Below are positions 1 through 12,100 of a stretch of DNA of 64,000 nt, piece after piece; the first letter of the stretch is position 1; every line of letters starts with the position of its first letter. The stretch lies in assembly GCF_024868665.1 (NCBI RefSeq), contig NC_079910.1, forward strand, positions 9,210,976 through 9,274,975, given 5' to 3'. Origin of the DNA: Triplophysa rosa (taxonomy: Eukaryota; Chordata; Actinopteri; Cypriniformes; Nemacheilidae). The notes beneath the pieces are model-generated. The model saw only the letters and a program-made list of their open reading frames with translations, did not search any database and was not told the DNA's origin. The position numbers were made by a program, and so were the translations under genes.

Positions 1-1829
1 ACAGAATCTTTATTCTTCAAATAAAGACGATCTTCTCAATTGGTTTTGCTGGGCACAGTGGTTTATAGTTGTTAATAGTGGTGTTTTAGGAAGAATACAG
101 AAGGTTTCTGCCAATGGAACTTGATACTGGAGGGTATATTGTGCCCAAGGCCATTCACTAATTCATTTCCATTGCTTTTATTGAATCAAGGGTTTTTCTG
201 TACAGAAATGGACATGCAATGAGTAAACCTGTTCACGAAGAAGTAGGATCAGATATAACGTTGGACTTAACTAATTTAACTAAGTTCACAAATAAAATCA
301 GATGATAGCATAAAGTGACATCAAAGAGTTTCCTAACAGTTTATGTAAGCCATGTCTTATGACCTGTCCTCTATAAATTATGGACTTGGAATGGATGCTT
401 TGATAGCGACTACCTGGTGTGTGCTTGCCCAAAAGCTGTGCAAATAAATTTTGGACATGCAGGTCCAAAATATATTTGGAAAGAAAGACTACGAAATTTC
501 ATTAGCATTCCAGCACAGTCTCAAGACAGAGTTTGTCATAAACAGAAGATGAAACAGCAGGAAATGTTTAACAGGAAATAACTAAATTTTAGAGACTGGA
601 AACCTGAATGAAGACTGTAATTGTTACAGGCATCGAGTTCCTTTAAATATGGAAGGCAGGTATACCACATGGAGTTATACAAAAAGCTGGTTTGCATTGG
701 GATTGCTATATAAACACTGAGAGTGAGAGAGCTGAGAGAATAATAAACAACAATATTTACAGAAAGCTGCAGCAAAAGTCAGTCTCCCGGAAAAAGAAAT
801 TGAACACAATTAAAGCAGTCGGGTTCAAAATATTTTCAGTTTTTACCACGCACTTGTACCCCCAATATTTATATAAGATTCCTTTGCAAGAATAATCTGC
901 TTGTTTGTTTTACAGTATTACACAAGCTTTGAGCATTACTCTCTAATACAGATGAAATTACTAACACATAAAGTTTCAGTTTAACTTATAGGCCACCCTG
1001 GCCATGTTACCGGCACAATGTTGGATACTGATCATTTAAAAAACACCTTTTCCAAAGACAAACATAACATTTTCTTTATCAGGCGCTCTTGTAGTTCTAA
1101 TTGCAAATTGGAAAGTGTTTTAGTTTTATATAGCCCGTGTTTCCTAAAGTTTTAAAATACTGAAAAGCTGTCAGTTCAAGAAAACTACTGAAGAAGTACT
1201 GAAAACTGCTCCAATTTTTATTCCTTGTAGCCTGATTTTTATAATTATACTATACAAAGTATTCTATACCTAGTCATTTAACAAGTACAAGTAATTTTAC
1301 TTGTAAAAGCGTCATTTATTGTTCTTTCATTCTAATGATTTTTACAATCAATGCCATCATCAGGATACACGAGTATTTCCACACTTAAATTGCTATTTCA
1401 GAGATAGTGTGTGCATGCTGCATGTGTTCTTATGAATCAAAATATGGAAAATTATCATGATTGGCTGTCGTGGCAGTTTATGGTAGATGACCAATAACTG
1501 TCACTTTGACAGGAGGCAGTTGTTTAAAAAAATTCAAGGAGTCACTTGTGAGGACACTGCCCTCATGTGTTTAATAGACAACACTACAATCTGCTTTTTT
1601 TAATATGGCTAAATATGTTAAATATTTACATAACAAACAAACAAACAAACAGGCAGACCAAATTCCGACTAATTCCACAAAATAGAATACAATTCTCAGG
1701 AAGTCCATGCTTCTTGTAGAAGCTTTCTATTTGTTCAAGGTTTTTTTTCAGTCCATTGGATCAGCAAATAACCATTCTTATCCCAGTCCACTAGTGATAA
1801 GGAAGAGGTGATGCACATTTGTTTCAGTC
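1..1829 (-). other. arhgap4 3' UTR and downstream flank
   Basis: This stretch lies downstream of the arhgap4 stop codon on the minus strand and no coding exon is visible in it. Minus-strand AATAAA signals (TTTATT on the plus strand) occur near 1315, 176 and 9, so the 3' UTR may end at any of these; the sequence does not say which. A short (ACAA)n run lies at about 1632-1650. The rest is AT-rich and unremarkable. Confidence 0.4.
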
Positions 1830-4800
1830 CTAAGAAGATTGTCGGGAAATGAGCTCTTGGAATACTGTGTGCATCATCTGGCACACATCCTGCAAGTAAG
1901 GAAGGTCGAAATATGATTGATTAAGCAATTTCAAATAATTAGGCAAACAAAAACTTATCAGGGATATAACCAGGATTTGAAATTAACACCGGGTAAAACC
2001 AAATTAGTAGGTTGAAACAGTGTTGTGTCAAAGCTCTTGGGGGGGTCCCCTAACCAGCTCTTAAAAATTTGCTATCGATCTTACCGTTATTTTTATATTT
2101 TACATTGTACGTTTTTTATTCACAAAAACAAATTTCTTAAGATTTAGCCTGTTTGATGTCTGTCTTGCTGAGATTTCGCTTTTTGTAAAATCTCTTAAAT
2201 TTATTGATAACAATAAGATTTTTTTCTCCAAATTTATTATAATTTTTTTCTTACTAATTCAGAATTTCCTTTCCTTTTATTTTCCTTTATTTATTTTCTT
2301 GTCCTTTGATTCTTGTTCTGTATATTACTGCAATGGAGTGCTGTTCCTTTTTTTGGAATATTAATACAAAAAATCCTTGGAACAGTGAATGAGGACGCGT
2401 CAAAGTCAATAGTGGCAGTCTGTACAGTGCTGCCAAACCAGCTAGTCAGAAGCATATGAGCGTTGTAAACATGATTCATCTCTTGTTAATGTAGATCAAG
2501 TATATGTAAATAATCCACATGAACCAATGCAGAATAAGAAAAACAAATGTAATTCCCATGGGCGAAAGCAGAAGGATAGCCTCCTCGTCAAAGTCGGAGC
2601 TCATGTTTGTATAACGGCCCGCAAAATAATCTCTGGGGAATGCGAAAGTTTTCTGAAGGAAGAAAAATATTCTTGCGGAAACGCAAAAGTGTTGCAAAGG
2701 AACGCGATGTTCTTGGGGAGAGCAAAAGATTTAAAATATTTTCGCTCCCTTTCCTATTTTTCCACCACCCGTATGTCCCATTAGTTGCTTAGTAACGCAT
2801 CGCATCTGTTTTGACAATGTGAGATAACATCGTTCATAAAGACAGACTTCCATATCAAAATGATAGTAACTGTTGAGTTTAAGAAAAACGCTTTCAATAT
2901 AAGAGGATCCGCACACGCCATTGTCTCAGTGCGACATCTCGGTACATGTCTTCATCGAACACTGTGTGGCGCGCTTGAGCATACATGGATTTTTCAGATA
3001 AAAATGTCATTTTAATTTGCGTTTTATGAAATTTGAACAAATAACGGACAACAGTGTTTTTTTTTAGCGTGATAATTTGACAAAAATAATTTAGTCTAGT
3101 AGTCTAGTTTTAATGGAAAACCAGGGGACCCCAAATTCATTATTTTATACCTTATGAGGGGACCGCCCCAGCCCCCCCTCAATACGCCCTTTTCACGATG
3201 ACGTCACTTAACTTCCGCCTTTTTGCAAAGCAGTGTATCATAACATCCGTCTTGCAACAAACAAGAAGAAGAAGAAGAATAACTTCCGTTTTGCCGTCGC
3301 GCTGGAATTTAACAACAGTGAGGAAAAAAACTGACAGAACACGTATTCAAGTACTTATCCAAAAGAAAACAAAACACTTACCTTCATAATCAAACAGGTA
3401 CTGTTCTACGAAGAATTTGTATCCTTTCTCTAGCTTTGATCTTGTCGTTAGCGAAAATTTGTCTGCAAGACGTTGTACATCATCTAGACATATTTGTGGC
3501 AGATGTGCAAGCCACTTGGTAAACTCCATTCTGATGCGCTAGCGGAAGTTACTTCTTCTTCTTGAGTTTTACTGGCGGTTGGAAAATCAGCTTATAGGTG
3601 CATTACCGCCACCTTATGAACTGGAGTGCTAGCGGAAGTAATGATACACTGCTTCGCGGCAGAACGGAAGATGCGTGACGTCATGTGAAAAGGGCGTATT
3701 CGAACCCTGGGTTGACTATGCAGATGGTATTTAAAGGCACAGTTCATCCAAAAATCTGTCTTTATTTACTCACCATCAAGTTGTCCCAAAGCTGTATACT
3801 TTTTTGTTTTGATGAACACAGAGAAAGAAGTTTGGAAGAATGCTTGTAACCAAACAGTTCTTGGTCACCATTGACTACAATAGTAGGAAAAATAGTTTTA
3901 TAAATGTCTTTGTTTTGTTGAACACAAAATAAGATATTTTAAAGAATGTAGGAAAGCAAACATTTCTGGGGCACTTTGGACTACCATTGTCATTTTTCCT
4001 ACTATGGTAGTCAATGGTGGCCAAGCATTCTTCAAAATATCTTCTTAGGTGTTTATCAGAACAAATAAATGTATACAGGTTTGGAAAAACTCGAGGGTAA
4101 GTAAATGAAGACAGAATTTATACTTTTAGGTGAACTGTCCCTTTAAGTCTGACAATATCAGTGTAGCTAAAAAACATATCTAGGGGGAAGTTCACATCCC
4201 TTCTAAAAAACAATTAAAACCTGCCTAAGTTGGTTGGGTGGTCTTAGCTGGTTTAAGATCTAAGTAGCTGGTTTGAACTGGTTCTTTCTGCTTGGCAAAG
4301 CTGGTAAAACTCCTTCAAAATCACGCTGCTAAACCAGCTAAAACCATGCTGAGAGACCAGCCAATCAGCTTTAAGCTGTTTTTTTCCAGTAGGAATGTAA
4401 CACCATGTCTGCACCAGACACCACGTTCTAATGGGGTTTGTTTTTATGGGGTCCAGTGTGGACAAAATGTTTCATTATAATGGGTTCTAATGCCTAAAAT
4501 ATTAATATTAACCCCTGGTTGTAAATGTAAATGAGGAACTTCCAGACCTTATCCACTTCTATTGAGTTCACCTCTCCAGCACCTCCCCCTACTGTGGAAC
4601 GCCTCATTTGAGGGCTGTCAGAATGACACAGAAACAAACATTTGTTACTTTAGAAAAAGCACTGATTTCAAAAAACTGATTTTATAAATCATTCACCGGA
4701 GTACATTTTTTTTCAACGCTTTCATGAATAGCAAGCAAACTCTATATTACACACTCTAAAGTTTTCCGTAGAGCTCCTGGAGAACTTCCTGGCCTGGTGT

Positions 4801-7800
4801 ATTGTCCTGTGGGAATTTGTAACGAAACCTTTGCAGAAGTGACATTGCTGGCAGTGGCACCAACCCCAGATTTGTCATTAGAAACCTTGAGCCTAGAATA
4901 TGAATAGATACAAAACTATATGATAAGTGAATCTAGCTACTCATTCATCGTAATGGTGACGTAAGAATGGAGTTTTTCTTTTAGGCAAGGTTCACACCGA
5001 GTATTGATCATACATGGTAAACATTTTATAATACTAACCCACATGTGGTTAGAGAGCTCATGACTGTGAGGGTCTTACCGTGTGCTTTGCTCCACTCTCA
5101 GTTGTTGTTCTTCCTTCTGCTGTCTATCACAGCTGGATTTCACAGAATCTTTCTCTTTTTGGTCCTGTCCTCCACCCACGCTGATGACACATCAAGGCAT
5201 GTTAGGACTCTGAATTCTGTTTTCACTTATTTAAATTTTTTTAAATAAAAAACTCCTTATCGATCCAAGGAGTCAACAGTTCAAAACCTACCTTGGCACA
5301 CTAATATATTTATTTGGAATTAGACCCTTTGTCCCATTCACTTCCCCTCTCCACCAATCGGAAGAGGCTTGGGTGTGCAGAATGAGGCGGTCCCCTTGTT
5401 TAAAAGACAGCTCGGATGAGGAACGGCCTTTGTAGTCAAACAAGGCCACTCCCAGCAGCTCTGTACATCACAAACAGGGACGATACAGACCATAATGAAT
5501 GTTTTAAGTTAATTTAATCTAAATGCTCAATCAAACTCACCATCTTTTGTCTCTTTTATTTGAGATGTGTCTGGTTCTCCATCTCCTTCCTCTGCTACCG
5601 TCTCACTGAGGACAAAAGAACATGCAAAACTCCTACCCAGTGTTCACATGGGTGTGTGTGAACTTTACGTGAATTAATAATTCTTACCAATCGTCTTCTT
5701 CCATTGTCATGCACTTTTCATACACTGGCCCTGCTAATTCATTCTGGCTGGGGAAGATGCTCTCAGGCTGGGCGATGATGCTTTTGACCAGGGCGTTGAT
5801 ACGCTGAAGTTCAGCTGCGTCTCCGCTGTCCGGCCCCCTTACGAGGCTGGGGCCAAAGCAAACCGCCAGGTTATAGGGCTGCATCATGTTCTCATCGCTG
5901 TACTGGGAAACACTATATACACACACCAAGCAGGCACATACATTAACATGTGGGGATTTTTTAAAAGTCAGAAACTGATGATGTGATACTCACTGGTGAA
6001 GAAACGAAAACAGATATCTCATGACAATGATGAGCGGAGACGGATATGTGGAGATGATGCACTTCAGCTGTGATGCTTTCTTTGTTTCGTCATCTATTTC
6101 TGAATAGGAGAAGAAGTTGAAGCCCCCATTAAAATCGAAAATTTAATAAATGTGGCTTTTAGTCCAATTCTTTTAGATGTACGGCCATATACAGGCTCGA
6201 CCAAAAGGGATGTCCGACTTTGGACACTTGATGTCTTTGCGTTTTATTCAAATGTATTAAAAACTATGTATTCATGCTGCATAGTTGTACATGGGGTATA
6301 CAATGAAGCTTAGCTGTGAGAAGAATTTAGGGAGGCTTGGCAAAAAATTACAACACATTCAAAGTTTACAAAGACATAGTTCAGGAGAATGGTTACAAAA
6401 TATTACTACAAAGAGATGATCAACAAATATTAAGAATCGATAAAATTGTAGTCAATGTTTGCTTTTTCTGCATGCATTTTTAACACAATCTCACGGCAAA
6501 ACCGTAACTATTTTACGATGTGGCTTATTGTGGCCAATTCATGTGAATTCGTGTGATCTCATTCGTACATGATTTAGTATGATTTGCTTTCACGTCAGTA
6601 ACGTAAGGGGCGGGCTTAGCGGTGGGGCTTCAGAATTGCTTTTTTCTAATCATTTTGGTTTTGTATGATTCACAACGTACAAATTAATACGAATAAGCCA
6701 CCTCGAATTCCTGTGAGTTAATTCATCTCGAGATCACAGTTACCTGTGAGATAAGGTTGTTATTTTTTGTATATTCGATTAAAACCCATATTTCTAGCCA
6801 TATCATATTTTGATAGTTTATTAGAACCCGAGGGGGCACTAAAAAAGCAAATATTGCACAAAGATGCCCCGCCAGAAATCATTTTTGGCCACTTCTATGT
6901 AAGAACAGCCCCAAAAGTTGCTAAAATTCACTTTTATGAATCAAAATAGGGCAAAATATTGATTCTAATACAGAGTCCAATAAAACAGTTTTTCTAATAC
7001 CAACTTGCAATAGCATTTAGCAAATCATGATTTGGCCAGATTGTGATGTAAAAACCTACTGACTAACTAAAGGCTCTTCAATATGTACCAAACCCAGCTT
7101 CCTGTTTCATTAAAAAACATATCAACGCAGGAAATGCGTTCGACCAAGCATGCAAAACACACACACATTACTCTAGTAAAATCGTCTTACGGCCACATTC
7201 CATCAGCTGCTCGTAACTGTCCTCAGGAAAGAGGGCTTTTTCTAGTCCTCTAAAATAAAGTTTCAGCACGCCGGCCACAGAGTCTATATCACACCTTCCT
7301 TCAGCGAGGGAATCTTCACCTATAATAGATGAATCAAACAATTCACAGACTGTTACTAATGCTAAAAGTGAGGGAGGAGAATATGGTCACTGTCACAGAG
7401 TACATGGAAATACCTTTCTCAAATGCCTCCTTCAGCTGATTCACCACCATCTGAGAGCCAGGAACTCTAAATAACCCCTCATGATGCAAACCTTACCGTA
7501 GAAGAAAGGGCGACTGGGTTAGAATGTCAGTGAATGACGCAAAAAGAATGCACGGATGACTCGGTTTAGTGTTTGACCTACCATTGAGGTTAATAAATCG
7601 AATGCAACTCTCCACTACCGCAGGAATGGGCTGTCCTGATGCCTGATAGGGAGGAAGTGAGTGAGTCAGATGCCTTGAACTTTTTTAATCAGTGAATCAG
7701 AACACGTCTTGAATCAGTTTACTTGGATGTATGACACCAGATCCCCATTGAAGAGCTTTTGTCCGATCTGGGCACTGAGTTGACTCTTTCTATGTCGCAC

Positions 7801-9022
7801 AGATCTTCTGGAATATCTTCTAAAAAATCATAGAAATGTTCAAATACAATCTTGCTATATTAAAGCAATAGGCCCTAAGAAGCAGTGTGTTACAGTGCAT
7901 TTATAACAGCTAAGGGCATTGTGGCACGACGCGAAGCAGAGTTATTCCATAAAACAGTTATTACACATGCGTAGCAAGGTTTCATAAAATAAAGTAAATA
8001 AGTTATATTTAGGCTATGTAATGAGGTCAGCCGTTACAAATCGGGGTATTTTATAACAGCTTAGAACTCGGCTCAGCCAATCAGAATCAAGGACCAGAAC
8101 TGACCGTTTTATAATCTGTTACAATGCACCAAACGTGTGGGCAAAATAGATATACATATAGTAAACCATCACCTTTGTTTACTTACCTGGACTGATTTAC
8201 ATCAAGACTTTCAGCTGATTAGAAAAAAAACAAGAGAGGTAAATGATTCACATTTTCACATCAAACAGCTTTAGCATTATATTAACTTATTGAACTTATT
8301 TCACCTCTCTGAATGGCAACTTTAAGCAGGTCATGTTTGGCCTCCAGCTTTGATATTAAAGAGCTGTTACATAGGTGCTCCTTGACTTTCTGCAATATAA
8401 AGAAAATAATGTTTAAAAAAAAAAAACGTATTATGAGTATTCTTATGGTCATAATAGTAACATTGTTTTCATAATTACCACAAAGTATAAACTCTCTGTG
8501 TCCGGAAGGCTGACTCTACGTTTAATTTGATGGGTTTTATAAGCCGAGATGTCACTGCTCCCCTCATGTGATGGGCTGTTGGGGAGGTCAGGGGAGGATC
8601 CGAAGGTCTCCTCAATAATTCCACAGAGTATGGACGACTGAGCTGACTGGAGTAGTTTGCCAGACTGTAGTGGATTTTGTTTAGATGTTTCAAAAAAAGA
8701 TTTATTAGAAGCCAATCAAATATCATAAATGTATTCAGTTTTTTGATAGTATATCTGCGCATTTGTGTGTACCTCTTCAACCTCCATAGTCACAGAAGAT
8801 AGTCTGGACTGTAGCTGCTGAAAACGAGTCGCCAACTCACTCATCACCTCCCTTGTGGCGGACACCTCACAAACCTGAAACACAACAGATGTTCAATAAT
8901 CTTAAGAGTAAAGATTTTTTACTGCAAAAGCAATCCACTAGTAATTTTTGGTTCATTTTACTGACATTTCCATCAATAAGGGAATAAAAAAAATTAATAG
9001 GGAAAAATCAATAGGGAAAATT

Positions 9023-9110
<88 letters not shown>

Positions 9111-12100
9111 GTGGAGACATGTCTTAACTCTAGCATTTAAGAAATATCTTCGTTTTATGGCATTTAATAAATAGAAAATACATAAGTTGTATGTATAAAC
9201 ATATACGTATAATACATGAATAAATACACTTCTAAATAGGATATTTTAATCTCTTTTAAATCTCCTCAATGGAAAGTTAAAAATAATTAGGGCTGCCAAA
9301 TGATTAATCGTGATTAATCGCATTGAGAATAAAAGTTTGTGTTTACATAATATTTGTCCGTGTATTGAGCATATTCATTTTGTATTTATAAACACATACA
9401 CATGCATATATTTAGGAAAAATATAAAAATTAATAACATCATTTCAGTTATTGGTAGATATAAATAAATACATCTAAATATTCCCTAAATATACTGTATG
9501 TACATGTATGTGTATGTTTTTGTGTTTATGTACGTTTAAATACAAAATTACTAAGCACACAGTGCACAGACATAAATTATGTAAACAAACTTTTATTCTG
9601 GATGTGATTAATCGCCGCGATTAATCGTTTGACAGCCCTAATAATAACAATAAATCACTATTGAGAAATATATTAGAATTCAATGCTGAAAAATATAACC
9701 TGGTCTCCATCATAAGGCTGATACTGAAAGCGGAGGGGCAGGCAAAAGGCCGAGGTGTTGGCCTGCATGAGCGTGTTTCTGTCCTGGTTCTGGTCAAGTT
9801 CTGAGACAGTTGTGTTCAGCTGCAGCAAACCCGAGCTCACGTTCTGCTGCATCCCTTGTCGACTGCTAAGGTAAAACTGTAACACCTTTGATATGGACTG
9901 ATGGTAACCCAGATCACAGCACTGAGTGAGCATGCAAGGAGAGAGGTCAAGTTAGTTTGGAAACCTATTGTATATGCCGTCTCTTTGGGGGCATAGGGAC
10001 TCACATCTATAAGTGTGGAGAGATCATGAAGGTAGTATTTGTTCATGCACGCGTTAGCTGCAGACAGGTTGAGGAGGTAGTCGTTGCGTGCTTTTGTGCA
10101 CTTCAGCTGAATTTCTTCAACTTTACATTGCCTCTGTGCACACAAAATAGAATAAACGTTACCGCAGAAGTTGCTGGAACAACTGAAACATACAGTTGCT
10201 CTTACAAACACAAGAGGTAACCACAATAGTCAGACGTGTAAATCTAGGAAGTGACAGTCATATGCAGAGCACCCTTGCTGCAGTTTACAATGCACAGGAG
10301 GAAAATGCTGTCCATGTGCATGACAAAAGAAAAAAACAATGTTGTTGTTTTTTGTGATCACAAGAATTAAATGTAATATAATCATTCAATATCAAAAGGT
10401 ATTTAAAAGGAAGATATACTGTACCTTCTCTATTAGTCTTTCCATCTTTTTAGAAGCACTTTGCTTCTGTTTCTCCTCCAGCCTGGTGGCTTCCTTCAGT
10501 TTGCCCTCTGCTGACAGGAATTCTGTGTAGTACTGGTAATACGTCTTCAAGGCCTGATTTTCAACAAACGTAAGCCTCATTTAACTATAAATACTATCAA
10601 ACAGTTGTGGGTTGCAGAAGGGAACGTACCGTCTGAAGTTCAGCGGTAACCTTCAAAAGTCCATCATGTAGCTGGGTGCAAATGTCCCTGCTCTGGGAAA
10701 ATGAAAGTTTTTATTTGAAAAAAGACAGAGATGTCTGAGCTATTATAATGCGCTCTAGTGAACTTTAGTGTGTGGCAGGTGGGTTTACCAAATGTGTTTG
10801 TAAATATTTATGTCTATGAGCTGTCTGCAAGCAAACAGTGCAAAGAAAGCCGCAAGACAGGTGAATGTGGGCAAGTGTGCACCATTAAGTGTTACATTAC
10901 TGTGTGAAAATGATCGGTATACAGTTATCTGTATAGAGTATCTGCAGATGTGGGTGTACTGGTTTGAACTTTGTATGGAAACAAACCTGCCTTGCAATGG
11001 GAAACCATTACATTGTGAGGACAACAAATTGTCCTTGAATTTTAAATGATTTAATAAACATTCTTTTGGCAATTAAAACATTTTTTAAAGAAACAAGAAA
11101 TTCCAAAAAGGTTTAGGTGTATATTTAGGGAAATGTAAATTTAAAACTAGCATAAAAACAATGAAATAAATGGAAAGTCCTGGTAAATACAGAAGAGGAA
11201 CAGAGAGAACGAGAGAGAGAGATAGAGAGATGTGTACTCGTTTGGCCAGGCGTTGGGCATGCTCAATGCAGTGTGAAAGCTGCTGAGGAAGAGTGTTGCT
11301 GTAGTTGTCACTCAGTATGCTGTGCTCTTTGCTTTCCTGACGTGTTTGTGTCAATAACACCTGCCAGCAGTTAACCACTGACTGATGGCTCGGCTCCTTC
11401 CTGAGAGGGCCAGAGGACAACAAAGAGAGTTAGCAGCTTAAAAGTTCCATGGAAGCAATAGATACATCATAGAATATGTTTATAACATTGTAAATGGCCA
11501 GCCTTGTTTCTTCAATAAATGTCAAATGGTTTTGTAAATTATATTCATATGCATAAATGTAGCCAGGTAGCAAGTGTCCTTATTTTCTGGGGCCAAAGTA
11601 CATACCTACTGTATATACAAAATTCATAGATTAAACAGACAGTTCAAAAATGTTGTCAATATTTATTCAGCCTCATGTCATGCAAACCTGTGTATGACTT
11701 TCTTCTGCAGAACACAAACGAAGATATTTTGAGAAATGTAGTTTTGTGTTCATACAATGGGGCCCCAGTGTTGTTTGGTTACCAACATTCTTCAGGATAT
11801 ATATACAGTATATCTATTTTTTTGTTTTGAAAGAAAGTCATGCAGGTTTAGAAAGACATGATGGTGAGTAAATAAACTATAGTTTTAACCCTTGTGTGGT
11901 TTTCAGGTAAGTGGATATGTTATTAATAATAATAATTAATAATAATTCGTTACATTTATATAGCGCTTTTCTGGACACTCAAAGCGCTTTTACATGGAAG
12001 GGGAATCTCCTCAACCACAAACTTTAGTATTAAAGTTTACTAAAACAAATGTTGCCATAAATTGTGTTTTTAACCTCTTAAACATGTTTTTAACAATGGT

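Larger units (their letters stand above)
1890..4750 (-). other. Last intron of arhgap4, repeat-filled
   Basis: The proposed intron runs from donor gtaata at 4750 to acceptor ttgcag at 1890. It contains a possible harbinger-like remnant (2476-2790), the 3181-3700 TIR element, a GTTCACC-family element (3731-4146) and a piece rich in 'aaccagct' motifs (about 4206-4400). If the donor is ignored, the preceding exon reads two more codons and stops at 4742-4744, giving an alternative 842-aa protein. Confidence 0.6.

Noticed and set aside
8475..8780. 101-codon minus-strand frame
   Set aside because: Shadow of arhgap4 exon 9; the frame consistent with splice phases is the other one.
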